From: ATX-6F1 sp943369485
GTDB lineage: Bacteria; Cyanobacteriota; Cyanobacteriia; PCC-6307; Cyanobiaceae
Length of the DNA stretch: 64,000 nt
Direction of reading: 5' to 3'
Assembly (NCBI GenBank): GCA_943369485.1
Contig: CALRNH020000002.1
Location: forward strand, 124,001-188,000
The notes under the pieces are model-generated. The model ran no database searches and was not told where the DNA came from. It worked only from the letters and a program-made list of their open reading frames with translations. The position numbers and the translations under genes are program-made. Of the stretch, positions 1 to 7,546 are shown in pieces (position 1 is the first letter of the stretch; every line of letters starts with the position of its first letter).

Positions 1-365
1 TCAGAGCAGGCGGCCACCACCCCGTGGTGCTCGCAGTCGCTGATCAGGATCTGATCGCCTGGCTCCCAGGGCAGGCCCCAGAGCGGCAGGACGCAGCCAC
101 TGCTGACGTTTTCGGTGAGCGCCAGGCGGTGGGGGGGCACGTCGCAAGCGGCCGAGAGCGTGTGTCGCAGCCTGGCGGTGAGCGTTTCCAGCCAGGGCCA
201 GACGGCATTGGTGAAAGGCCCAAGTTCCTGAATCGTGGCGAAAGCCTCGCTGATCGCCTCCAGGGAGGGCGTGGGCAAGGGGCCCTGGCCTCCGTAGTTG
301 AAGTAGGTCTTGTTCGCCAGGGCGGGCATCAGCGCCCGCAGCCGGTCTGTCGCAGCGGTGTTCAA
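1..365 (-). CDS. Class V aminotransferase / cysteine desulfurase-like PLP enzyme (5' part only)
   Basis: The minus strand encodes an N-terminal segment with the motif NKTYFNYGGQGPLP, then EAISEAFATIQELGPF and LALTENVSSGC, and ends near DQILISDCEHHGVV. This is the start of a fold-type I PLP enzyme of the class V aminotransferase family (NifS/SufS or isopenicillin-N-epimerase-like). The glycine-rich first strand and the ENVSSG phosphate-binding loop are visible; the Schiff-base lysine lies outside the window. A TTG at 365 gives a short leader that fits the family, and an in-frame ATG at 329 is the alternative. The substrate cannot be told from this fragment, and no operon partner is seen upstream. 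Confidence 0.7.
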   Translation of the reverse strand, partial: MNTAATDRLRALMPALANKTYFNYGGQGPLPTPSLEAISEAFATIQELGPFTNAVWPWLETLTARLRHTLSAACDVPPHRLALTENVSSGCVLPLWGLPWEPGDQILISDCEHHGVVAACS

Positions 366-431
366 GGGGTGGCCAGGGCGGGGAGCAAGCTGTTGCGTTG
401 GCTCGCAGGGGGGCCGGAAACGACGAGTGAA

Positions 432-450
432 GGGCTTGTTGAACAAGCCC
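432..450. repeat. 19-base perfect palindrome
   Basis: The sequence GGGCTTGTT-G-AACAAGCCC has 9-base arms around one central base. As RNA it would form a GGGCTTG stem with a short loop on either strand. No T-run follows on either side, so it is not a convincing intrinsic terminator. It lies 67 bases upstream of the aminotransferase start and 56 bases upstream of the pilin remnant, so it could be an operator, but no regulator is known from the sequence. Confidence 0.45.
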
Positions 451-505
451 GTCACATCTTCAAGGAAGGTTGGTCTCAACCCATCCCTGGCTGCGGGATA
501 CCGGC

Positions 506-808
506 ATGACGCTCGCACAACAAGGTGCGTTGCGTGGAACACCTCAGCCCTGGCATCAGATCAGCGAGGAGGCTTTCTCGCTGATGGAACTGATGGTTTT
601 GGTGGCTGTGGCGGGGCTCAATCAGCATCGTCTGGGTTGGACCTGCCCTCAGGGGGCTTCGCTGCCTCAACTCAACGGCGCGAGCGCCCGGGCGATTCAG
701 GATCACAGTGGCCAGCAACAGCGCCATGACATGCCGATGATCGCGCCCCCACGATCGCAACGGCTACGTCGCGTTCAAACGATTCAGCAGGATCTTCTTT
801 CGAGCTGA
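506..808 (+). pseudogene. Degenerate type IV pilin-like gene remnant
   Basis: An ATG at 506 opens a frame whose residues 20-36 read EEAFSLMELMVLVAVAG. This matches the type IV prepilin cleavage and N-methylation region (family consensus G/F-S/T-L-x-E-L-M-V-V-x-A). The usual glycine before the cleavage site is replaced by alanine, and the hydrophobic helix stops after about ten residues instead of about twenty, after which the sequence loses pilin character. A +1 frame partly continues a hydrophobic stretch (SISIVWVG), which suggests a frameshift near 620. The rest of the frame resembles no known pilin. A pilT gene is present at 55.8-57.0 kb. The assignment rests only on the N-terminal motif. 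Confidence 0.45.
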
Positions 809-1037
809 GAGCGTTTGGTTGTGGGGTCCGTTGACGGAAGCAAAGGATCAGAAATCTGTTTGACAACAGATCGTCAATGACCAGTAGCCAAGCAAAACCG
901 ACCCTGGCCTCTCGATGGCCACGAAACAAATAGAAGCCATCAATGCTCCGTTTAAGTCATGCTTGGCGTTCCCTGGACCAAAAGGAAAGTCCAGGTCAAT
1001 CTGTGGCTTGTTTCGCTGCCCGACGGGACAACTGGAT

Positions 1038-1199
1038 TTAGAGCACCTGCCCCACCATCACAGCGGCCACGGCCGAGAACAGCGTGATCCCAAGGGCGGT
1101 GAGCGGGTTCTGACCCTGGGCCACCGCGAAGCTGGTGATCACTCCGGCCCCGATGCAGGCCACGGTCAGTTGCATGGCGATGGAAGGGCGTGTGTCCAA
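1038..1199 (-). CDS. Small hydrophobic membrane protein, unknown function
   Basis: This 53-residue reading frame begins at a TTG (1199) as LDTRPSIAMQLTVACIG and ends TLFSAVAAVMVGQVL; a later ATG at 1175 would give 45 residues. Two short hydrophobic segments (about residues 9-25 and 36-52) flank a polar AQGQNPL turn, so it should be a hairpin membrane protein. I recall similar very small proteins in picocyanobacteria but cannot name a family. It is oriented with the downstream gap and lies 122 bases beyond the 3' end of the ycf46-like gene. Confidence 0.6.
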   Translation of the reverse strand: MDTRPSIAMQLTVACIGAGVITSFAVAQGQNPLTALGITLFSAVAAVMVGQVL

Positions 1200-1320
1200 G
1201 GGGTCACAGGTCGAGTGGGCTGAAGCTAAGGGCCCTGGCCCGGATCGCCAGGGCCGAACCCCACGCTTCGTTACCCGGCGTTGGCTTTCGTTACGCCGCG
1301 CAATCTGGCCGGAGTCGATT

Positions 1321-2802
1321 TCAGGGATGGAGGGAGGCGGGCCTGGCCCGACCGCCGCTGGCCCATTGCTTGAGGGCCTCCAGCTGTTCCTTGGCCGTGC
1401 GCGCCAGGGGCACCAACTGGGCCGCCGCCACGATCAGGTCGGCTTCGCCAAACTCCCTGCCCTCACTGAAGGCCAGGTGCATCGCCTCCACCACCGTCTG
1501 CTCAAGCTCAGCGCCGGAGAAGCCTTCGCTGCGGTCCACCACCACCTCCAGCGGGATGGCATGGGCGGGCCGGCGGCGGCGCAGCTGCAGATCGAGGATC
1601 GCCAGGCGCTCGGCGGCATCCGGCAGGTCGAGCAGGAAGATCTCGTCGAAGCGGCCCTTGCGCATCAGTTCCCCCGGCAGGTTCTCCACCCCGTTGGCGG
1701 TCGCCACCACGAACACCGCTGAGGCCTTCTCCGCCATCCAGGTGAGCAGGCTGGCCAGCACCCGCTGGCTGGTGCCGCCGTCGCTGCGGCCGTCGCCTCC
1801 GAAGCCCTTGTCGATCTCGTCGATCCAGAGCACGCAGGGGGCCATGGCCTCGGCCCGTTGAATCATGTCGCGGGTGCGGGCCTCACTCGCCCCCACCAGC
1901 CCGGCGAACAGCCGGCCCACATCCAGTCTCAGCAGGGGCATCCCCCAGCCGTGGGCGATCGCCTTGGCCGTGAGCGACTTGCCCGTGCCCTGGGGGCCCA
2001 CCAGCAGCACCCCCCTGGGCAGGGGCAGCCCATAGCGCTGGGCGTCGTCACTGAAGGCCTGGTGGCGGCGCTCCAGCCATTGCTTGAGGGCCTCGTGGCC
2101 GCCGATGTCGGCGGGGCTGGCGTCGCTGGGGCAGTACTCGAGCAGTTCGCTGCGGGCGATCGCCTGGCGTTTTTCCTCGAGGATCTCGGCCAGATCGTCA
2201 CTGCTCAGGCGGCCGCGGCGGGCCAGGCCCCGGGCCGCCACCTGGCGGATGCGCTGCTCGCTCAGGCCGCTGCAGCTGTGGGTCAGCTGCTCCAGCTCGC
2301 CGGCCTCCAGGGGCTGTCCACTGGCCTGGGCGATGCTCAGGAGCAGCGCGCGGATCGCATCGGCCTCCGGCAGGGGCAGATCCAGCAGGGTGACGCACTC
2401 CTCGAGGTCGCGGGGCATTTGCCACTCGGCTGCCGTGATCACCACGGTGAGCGGGTGCTGGCGCAGGCTGACGAACAGATTGCGCAGCTTGCGGCAGATG
2501 GCGCCGTCCTCGCAGTAGCGGTGGAAGTCGTGCAGCAGCAGGATCGCTCCCTTCTCACCGCTGAAGCCATCGAGGCATTCCAGGGCCGCCAGGGGGTTGC
2601 GGGCGGCCTCGCCGTCGCGGTTGGGGAGCCCGCGCAGGCCGCCGATGAAATCCCAGCGCAGCAGCAGGCGCTGGCCCAGCCGCCGGGCCCCCTCAGCCAG
2701 CAGGGTGGCGATGCGCTCCTCTTCCGGGCTGCGGATCCAGAGGATCGGCGTGCGGGCGCGGATCAACAGATCCAGGTGGTCCGACCAGGCCTGGCCCATC
2801 AC
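1321..2802 (-). CDS. ycf46: AAA-family ATPase, Ycf46-like
   Basis: The 493-residue protein has an N-terminal domain of about 230 residues typical of Ycf46 proteins, including ILLLHDFHRY, followed by a AAA+ module. Walker A is GPQGTGKS (about residue 268), Walker B is CVLWIDEID, and a second region of homology carries ELMRKGRFDEIF. Ycf46 is conserved in cyanobacteria and some algal plastids; studies of the Synechocystis homologue link it to inorganic-carbon use and photosynthesis. The start at 2802 lies 3 bases beyond the stop of the upstream yceD gene, so the two are probably co-transcribed. Length is normal for the family. Confidence 0.85.
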   Translation of the reverse strand: MMGQAWSDHLDLLIRARTPILWIRSPEEERIATLLAEGARRLGQRLLLRWDFIGGLRGLPNRDGEAARNPLAALECLDGFSGEKGAILLLHDFHRYCEDGAICRKLRNLFVSLRQHPLTVVITAAEWQMPRDLEECVTLLDLPLPEADAIRALLLSIAQASGQPLEAGELEQLTHSCSGLSEQRIRQVAARGLARRGRLSSDDLAEILEEKRQAIARSELLEYCPSDASPADIGGHEALKQWLERRHQAFSDDAQRYGLPLPRGVLLVGPQGTGKSLTAKAIAHGWGMPLLRLDVGRLFAGLVGASEARTRDMIQRAEAMAPCVLWIDEIDKGFGGDGRSDGGTSQRVLASLLTWMAEKASAVFVVATANGVENLPGELMRKGRFDEIFLLDLPDAAERLAILDLQLRRRRPAHAIPLEVVVDRSEGFSGAELEQTVVEAMHLAFSEGREFGEADLIVAAAQLVPLARTAKEQLEALKQWASGGRARPASLHP

Positions 2803-2805
2803 GCC

Positions 2806-3324
2806 TCAGGGCCGCTGCAGGCGTCGGAGGGCAGCCCAGCGCGGGTCGCCGCAGGGATCGGCGACCGGGCTGGCAGCGGGCTCCGGGCACTCCTCGGGCA
2901 GGTCAGGGCCTGGGCAGTCGAGGCCGCAGTCGTTGCGCAGGGGCAGTTGCAGGTGAAGCTGCTCGAACAGCCAGCGGGCCGGATCGAAGCTGCCCCTGGG
3001 ATCGATGATGTCGCAGGGTGCCTCGGGATCAAGCTCCAGCACCTCAGGACACTCCGCCTCGGCGTCGCCCAACCAGATCAGTTCGTTGCTGTCGCTGGAG
3101 AGCGGATGGTTGTAGTGCTGCAGGCAGCGGTCGCAGCACAGGGTGACGATTGTTTCAGCCCGGCCGCGTACCTCGAGCACGGTGCCGCGATGGATGGCCT
3201 CCAGTTCCCCACGCACCGGGGTGAGGCTGGTGAGATCGTCCAGGGGTTGGTCCACGCTCCAGCGGCGGCCTTCGCCGAGGAGCCTGAGCTCCTGCAGGGG
3301 CACCGGCAGGAGCGTGGCGCTCAC
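2806..3324 (-). CDS. YceD family protein (DUF177)
   Basis: This 172-residue protein has the DUF177 core, including the paired cysteines in TLCCDRCLQHY (about residues 62-72) and a C-terminal half with IDPRGSFDPARWLFEQLHLQLP and a second cysteine group (DCGLDCPG). The family is linked to 23S rRNA accumulation or processing in bacteria and plastids. Here, as often in cyanobacteria, it sits next to yidC: its start overlaps the yidC stop (ATGA, 3321-3324), indicating translational coupling. The C-terminal tail is proline-rich and divergent. Confidence 0.85.
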   Translation of the reverse strand: MSATLLPVPLQELRLLGEGRRWSVDQPLDDLTSLTPVRGELEAIHRGTVLEVRGRAETIVTLCCDRCLQHYNHPLSSDSNELIWLGDAEAECPEVLELDPEAPCDIIDPRGSFDPARWLFEQLHLQLPLRNDCGLDCPGPDLPEECPEPAASPVADPCGDPRWAALRRLQRP

Positions 3325-4460
3325 TTCTTGCCCTTGGGCTCGAAGGGCAGACGACCGCTGTCAGCGCCGGCCCCGGCGGTGGCGGCCACGGCCTGCTGGG
3401 CGATCTGCTGGTCGAGAATGGTCTGGAGGTTGTCCGGCAGGGCCTCACGGGTGAGCAGGAAGGTCTGCAGGGCCTGGAAGATGTTGGCCACCACCATGTA
3501 GAGCAGCACCCCGGCCGGCAGGGGGAAGAACAGGAACATCCCGGTGATCATCACCGGGGTGATCTTGTTGGCCGTGGCCTGCTGGGGGTTGGCCGGCATG
3601 CCCATGCCCGAGAGCACCTGGGAGGCCAGCAGGCTCAGGCCGAAGCCCGCCACCAGGATGGCGATGTCCCAGTTGATCGCGCCGTCGGTGTAGAAGCCCA
3701 CCTGGCCTAGGGCCTTGATGAACAGGAAGCCGCTGCGGGCCGCCAGGCCGGGAATGGTGGCCTCCACGGTGGCATCGCCGGGGGCGAGGGCCTCGATCGT
3801 GCCGTCGGCGCTGACGCGCACCACCTCATCGCCCTTGCTCACCTTCCAACTGGGCTTGAAGCTGTCACCGTTGTCGACCCCGGCCAGCAGGGCGCTGAAG
3901 GCCTCACCGTCTTTGGTGCCGATCTGCACCTGTTGGCGGTCGCCCACCCCTAGCTTGGTGCCGGCAGGCAGGCTGGCGATCACCGGCACGTGCTTGGTCT
4001 CGGTGATGAAGATCGAGTGGCTGGCGCTGGCGAAGGGCTTGGTCTCAATCGCCGCGATCTCCTCTGCGGGCAGCACCTTGAGGTTGAGGGTGTAGGGCAC
4101 ATCGGCAAACGGTGAGCCGCGCAGGGTGGCAAAGAGCGCGAACAGGATCGGCATCTGCACCAGCAGAGGCAGACAGCCCGCGAGGGGGCTGCCGAACTCC
4201 TTCATCAGCTTGCCCAGTTCCTCCTGCTGCTTCTGGGGGTCGGAGGCGTAGCGGGTCTTGATTTCAGCCTGGCGCTTCTGCATCACCGGCTGGGCGATGC
4301 GCATGCGGCGGGCACTGCGGATCGAGCCGGCACTCAGCGGGAACAGGGCCAGCCGGATCACCACGGTCAGGGCAATGATCGCGAGCCCGTAGCTGGGCAC
4401 CAATCCATAGAAGAAATCGAGGATCGGGAGCAGCAGGTTGTCGGAGATGTAGCCGATCAC
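3321..4460 (-). CDS. yidC: Membrane protein insertase YidC/Oxa1/Alb3
   Basis: The 379-residue protein inserts proteins into the plasma and thylakoid membranes. It has an N-terminal membrane segment (LLPILDFFYGLVPSYGLAII), the conserved cytoplasmic hairpin (RRMRIAQPVMQKRQAEIK), the GCLPLLVQMPILFALF segment and C-terminal membrane segments (TPVMITGMFLFFPLPAGVLLY). Between the second and third segments is a soluble insert of about 130 residues whose end resembles a bacterial Ig-like (BIG2) strand pattern (VSADGTIEALAPGDATVEAT). I recall the same insert in Synechocystis YidC. It sits in the classic rpmH-rnpA-yidC order on the minus strand, with a PH-domain gene inserted between rnpA and yidC. Confidence 0.95.
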   Translation of the reverse strand: MIGYISDNLLLPILDFFYGLVPSYGLAIIALTVVIRLALFPLSAGSIRSARRMRIAQPVMQKRQAEIKTRYASDPQKQQEELGKLMKEFGSPLAGCLPLLVQMPILFALFATLRGSPFADVPYTLNLKVLPAEEIAAIETKPFASASHSIFITETKHVPVIASLPAGTKLGVGDRQQVQIGTKDGEAFSALLAGVDNGDSFKPSWKVSKGDEVVRVSADGTIEALAPGDATVEATIPGLAARSGFLFIKALGQVGFYTDGAINWDIAILVAGFGLSLLASQVLSGMGMPANPQQATANKITPVMITGMFLFFPLPAGVLLYMVVANIFQALQTFLLTREALPDNLQTILDQQIAQQAVAATAGAGADSGRLPFEPKGKK

Positions 4461-4535
4461 GGCGTCGGGGTCTTCAGAGGACAGGGTTCGATGGGGCCAG
4501 TGTGCATGAGCGCAGGCCGCTGTTGACGGGCCGCC

Positions 4536-4970
4536 TCAGGCGCTGGCGGCCTGGGGGTTGCCGAAACCGTTGGCGGCCGCGGGGGTGCGTGCCGCGATCC
4601 GCTCGTTGATGTAGGCCTCCACCTCGCGGAAGCGGGGCATGGCGCGCATCTCCAGCCGGGCGCCGTCGCTCAGCACCAACACCATGTCGCCCCAGAAGCC
4701 AAAGCCGCGAGGAATCGAGCGCACCTCCTTGATCTGGCCGTAGGCCACCTGGCTGCGGTCGCGGCCCATCCAGCCTCCTGTGACCGACACCCGGCGGCTG
4801 GTGATCCGAAAGCGCAGCCACAGGGCCCGGATGATCGCTCCCACCGTGAACGGGAGGCCGATCAGGGTGAGTCCGAACAGGAGATTGAAGCTCAGGTCAC
4901 CCCGGGCGGGCCCCCCTTCGTAGAACAGCGTTTCGGCGCTGGTCAGGGCTGTGCTGGTGTCGGGGGTCAT
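4536..4970 (-). CDS. PH domain-containing membrane protein
   Basis: Starting at the ATG at 4970, the 144-residue protein has one hydrophobic hairpin (LSFNLLFGLTLIGLPFTVGAIIRAL) followed by a bacterial pleckstrin-homology-like domain: FRITSRRVSVTGGWMGRD, then QVAYGQIKEVRSIPRGFGFWGDMVLVL. A longer in-frame start at 5006 would run into rnpA and lacks conservation. Its ATG overlaps the rnpA stop (ATGA), so the two are translationally coupled. PH-domain genes of this type recur between rnpA and yidC in cyanobacteria. Function is unknown; a role in membrane association is inferred. Confidence 0.8.
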   Translation of the reverse strand: MTPDTSTALTSAETLFYEGGPARGDLSFNLLFGLTLIGLPFTVGAIIRALWLRFRITSRRVSVTGGWMGRDRSQVAYGQIKEVRSIPRGFGFWGDMVLVLSDGARLEMRAMPRFREVEAYINERIAARTPAAANGFGNPQAASA

Positions 4971-5356
4971 GGGCGCAGTCCAGCTTTCTGCAGAAGCATG
5001 GAACATTCTCCCAGTAGGACGCCATCGGCCACCTCGGCGCTCCCCGGCTTGAGGCTCAGCAGAATCCAGCGGGCCGGCTGCTCGGGAGCCTGGGATCGAC
5101 AGACCAGCCGCAGGTGGTCGTGAAGCAGGCGCCGCAGGCGGTTGCGCTGCACCGAGCGCTTGCTCACCTTGCTACTGATCACCACGGCGCAGCGGCAGGG
5201 GCTCGGCACCTGCCGTCGCAGTTCGTTCCTGAGCAGCTCATCCCGGGGCGCCATGGTGCGCAGCACCATCCATTGGCCGTGCTGGCGCACCCCCTGCTGG
5301 TAGAGGTGATCGAACACGAAACGGCCCCTCAGCCGATGTTCCCTGGGCAGGACCAT
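4967..5356 (-). CDS. rnpA: Ribonuclease P protein component
   Basis: The 129-residue basic protein begins MVLPREHRLRGRFVFDHLYQQG and contains the family signature around SSKVSKRSVQRNRLRRLLHD (about residues 61-80), the RNR region that contacts RNase P RNA. It assists 5' maturation of tRNAs. It lies 37 bases downstream of rpmH and is followed by a 4-base overlap with the PH-domain gene. Length and position are normal. Confidence 0.95.
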   Translation of the reverse strand: MVLPREHRLRGRFVFDHLYQQGVRQHGQWMVLRTMAPRDELLRNELRRQVPSPCRCAVVISSKVSKRSVQRNRLRRLLHDHLRLVCRSQAPEQPARWILLSLKPGSAEVADGVLLGECSMLLQKAGLRP

Positions 5357-5393
5357 GGCTGCGGGGCCGTTGGGTGTAACCGTTTCGGACGGA

Positions 5394-5531
5394 TCAGACC
5401 GCCAGGCGGGCCCGGCCGCGGCGACGGCGGGTGCGGATCACGCGCCGGCCCGTGTGGCTGCGCATGCGCACACGGAAGCCCGAGACCCGCTTGCGCTTAC
5501 GGCTGGTTCCTTCGAGGGTCCGCTTGGTCAT
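5394..5531 (-). CDS. rpmH: 50S ribosomal protein L34
   Basis: A 45-residue, very basic protein starts MTKRTLEGTSRKRKRVSGFR and ends RRRRGRARLAV. The block FRVRMRSHTGRRVI is diagnostic of L34. It is a large-subunit ribosomal protein and the first gene of the rpmH-rnpA-PH-yidC-yceD-ycf46 minus-strand run. The upstream 55 bases before the DUF2808 stop should carry the promoter, but no clear -35/-10 pair is obvious. Confidence 0.97.
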   Translation of the reverse strand: MTKRTLEGTSRKRKRVSGFRVRMRSHTGRRVIRTRRRRGRARLAV

Positions 5532-5586
5532 GACTCAGGCTCTGCTGCTGTTTCGGCTTGATCGACCAACCTATCAGTCGGCGACG

Positions 5587-6204
5587 TCAGTTCGAGGGAT
5601 CGATCTGAATGATCCAGCTGCCGAGGTAGCCCGCCATCGGAACGTCGCCAGGGGCCTGGGCGAGGGCATTGAACTGGTACATCCCGATGTTGAACGGGTT
5701 GAACAGGTTGAGATACACCCCGATGGTCTTGTCATCGGGAACAGGAGTGTTGGGGAAGATCTCGATGGCCCGACCACCCTTGGCAATCTCCACCACGGCA
5801 GGAATCTCCTTCAGGCAGCGCGTGCGGGAGAGCATGCCACCTTCCTTCATCACGCAGAGCTTGACGTCCTTGGGATCGATCTTCACATCAAAGGTTTCGG
5901 GGATGGTGATGCTCAGTTTGAGGATGGCGGTCTTGCGGTCCTTCGGTTTGAGGATCAGGTAGTACTCCGAACGCTTCAGCCGCGTGGTGTCGGTCATGAA
6001 GAAGTAGAGCTTGCGGTAATCCCGGTTGTTGTCCCAGCGGAACTCCAGCAGGCTGGGGGTGCCCTGGGCCCGGGCCGGGGCGGGAGCGGCGCCTTCCAGC
6101 AGGGCCGTGCCACCGGCCACCGTCAGGCCGCCCAGCACGGTGGCACCGGCTGTGGCGGCGGCGATGGCCAGAGGGCGCCGCAGGACGGCAAACAGAGAGG
6201 TCAT
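5587..6204 (-). CDS. DUF2808 domain-containing exported protein
   Basis: Starting at the ATG at 6204, the protein has 205 residues. Its first ~48 residues form a signal peptide (basic LRRPLA, a long alanine/glycine hydrophobic core, and a likely cut after PAPARA). The mature part begins SLLEFRWDNNRDYRKLYFF and includes RSEYYLILKPKDRKTAILKL and IEIFPNTPVPDDKTIGVYLN, the hallmarks of DUF2808, a cyanobacterial family of secreted beta-rich proteins of unknown function. A longer in-frame start at 6282 would put an unlikely polar leader before the signal peptide. It is a separate unit upstream of rpmH. Confidence 0.85.
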   Translation of the reverse strand: MTSLFAVLRRPLAIAAATAGATVLGGLTVAGGTALLEGAAPAPARAQGTPSLLEFRWDNNRDYRKLYFFMTDTTRLKRSEYYLILKPKDRKTAILKLSITIPETFDVKIDPKDVKLCVMKEGGMLSRTRCLKEIPAVVEIAKGGRAIEIFPNTPVPDDKTIGVYLNLFNPFNIGMYQFNALAQAPGDVPMAGYLGSWIIQIDPSN

Positions 6205-6303
6205 GGTGGTGAGGAGAGGCGGGCACCTTGACGGTGCGCCAACGCTTGGATTCTGGTCAGCATGGGAGATCGACTGCTCCACGGGTGGGCGGCAGTGGAG
6301 CTG

Positions 6304-6684
6304 TCAGTTGTGACCAGATCGGTCTGGTCGCAGCTGAGCTGCCTCCCGCAGGTACAGGTGGACCAAGGGTTGGTCACGCTCCATCCAGGCGTGGGCCAAC
6401 AGCCGGATGCAGCGGGGCAGGTCGCCTGCCACGGTCATCTGCTGACAGTCCAGCAGGGCGACGGCGTCCCAGCCGGCCTGCTGCCGGGCCACCGCCGCTG
6501 GAAAGCAGGCATCCAGATCCGAGGTGCAGCTGAAGGTGACCGAGAGCATGCGCTCTCCCTGCAGTTGATTGCGCTCGATCAGGGCACCGATCAACTCCGC
6601 CACCGCCTCGGCGATGGCCTCGGCGCTGTTGGCGCTGGCGGTGGTGGCCCCCCGCAGGGCCCGCAGGGCCAGGGTTTCGCTCAT
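6304..6684 (-). CDS. aroH: Chorismate mutase, AroH type
   Basis: The 126-residue protein matches the monofunctional AroH fold: RALRGATTASANSAEAI at the N-terminus, GERMLSVTFSCTSDLDACFPA in the middle and RCIRLLAHAW near the C-terminus. These carry the arginines and glutamate that bind chorismate in the Bacillus enzyme. It converts chorismate to prephenate for phenylalanine and tyrosine synthesis. The ATG overlaps the sppA stop (6681-6684), a translational coupling also seen in relatives. Length is normal. Confidence 0.93.
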   Translation of the reverse strand: MSETLALRALRGATTASANSAEAIAEAVAELIGALIERNQLQGERMLSVTFSCTSDLDACFPAAVARQQAGWDAVALLDCQQMTVAGDLPRCIRLLAHAWMERDQPLVHLYLREAAQLRPDRSGHN

Positions 6685-7493
6685 GGGCGGTAGAGCCAGA
6701 GGGGTTGGCCGCCCCAGGCCAGCTCCAGGCTGAGGGCCGCCCGCAGCTCACCCCAGAGGGCTTGGCCAGGGATCAGGCCCCCCAGGCCCTTGCGCGGCTT
6801 GCCGAAGGTCACAGGACGGGTCTTCTCCTCATCGAGATCGGCCAGGCGGGCCGCCAGCCGCCGGGCAGCTTCCTCATCCCCCAGCTCGTCCACCAGGCCC
6901 AGCTCCCTGGCCTGGGCTCCGCTGAACACGCGCCCGTCGGCGAAGCCCCGCACCACCTCCTCGCTGAGGCTGCGGCCCTCGGCCACGGCCGTGACGAACT
7001 GGCCGTAGCTCGAATCGATCAGGGCCTGAAGCAGGCCCCGTTCCCCCTCGGTCAGGGCCCGATCGGGGGACAGGATGTCCTTGTAGAGACCGCTCTTGAC
7101 CGTCTCGAAGCTGATGCCGATGCGCTCCAGCAGCTTCGAGAGGTTGTTGCCCCGCAGGATCACGCCGATGGAGCCTGTGATCGTGCCCGGGTTGGCGACA
7201 ATTCGATCCGCCGCCACCCCCACGTAGACGCCGCCGGAAGCGGAGATGTTGCCGAAGCTGGCCACCACCTTGCAGCCCTTGGAGCGCAGGCGCACCAGGG
7301 CGGAATGGATCTCCTGGCTGTCGCCCACGGTGCCCCCGGGGCTGTCGATGCGTAGCAGCAGGGCGGGGAATTCCCGCTCCTCCACTTGCCGCAGGGCCTT
7401 GAGCACCCGCTCCCGGGTGGCGCCGGTGATCGCTCCTGCGATGACGATCCGGGCCAGCTTGCGGCGGGACTTGCGGCGCCAGGGCCAGGACAT
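6681..7493 (-). CDS. sppA: Signal peptide peptidase SppA (protease IV, short form)
   Basis: The 270-residue protein belongs to peptidase family S49, which degrades cleaved signal peptides in the membrane. The substrate-binding strand LLLRIDSPGGTVGDSQEIH, the serine nucleophile in NISASGGVYVG (about residue 86) and the general-base lysine in VKSGLYKDILSP (about residue 141) are all present, as is TITGSIGVI. It lacks the extra N-terminal domain of the long E. coli form. There is no obvious cleavable signal, only a basic N-terminus followed by a short hydrophobic strand. It heads a two-gene unit with aroH. Confidence 0.93.
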   Translation of the reverse strand: MSWPWRRKSRRKLARIVIAGAITGATRERVLKALRQVEEREFPALLLRIDSPGGTVGDSQEIHSALVRLRSKGCKVVASFGNISASGGVYVGVAADRIVANPGTITGSIGVILRGNNLSKLLERIGISFETVKSGLYKDILSPDRALTEGERGLLQALIDSSYGQFVTAVAEGRSLSEEVVRGFADGRVFSGAQARELGLVDELGDEEAARRLAARLADLDEEKTRPVTFGKPRKGLGGLIPGQALWGELRAALSLELAWGGQPLWLYRP

Positions 7494-7546
7494 GAAACGC
7501 GGTGCAGAGTCGCTGGATCTTAAAAAGGGGGTCTCAACTCTGCCCG

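Larger units (their letters stand above)
366..1037. other. Largely non-coding accessory gap
   Basis: About 670 bases separate the aminotransferase from the next small gene, which is long for this tightly packed window. No intact conserved ORF is recognisable on either strand. It holds a 19-base perfect palindrome at 432-450, a degenerate pilin-like reading frame at 506-808 and a 7-bp inverted repeat at 854-871. From about 830 to 1030 the composition is more AT-rich than the neighbouring genes. It looks like a decayed gene plus intergenic sequence. Confidence 0.5.

Noticed and set aside
1858..3501. Open reading frame of 547 codons on the plus strand
   Set aside because: It crosses three minus-strand genes (ycf46-like, yceD, yidC) with clear families and has Ala/Gln-rich shadow composition.
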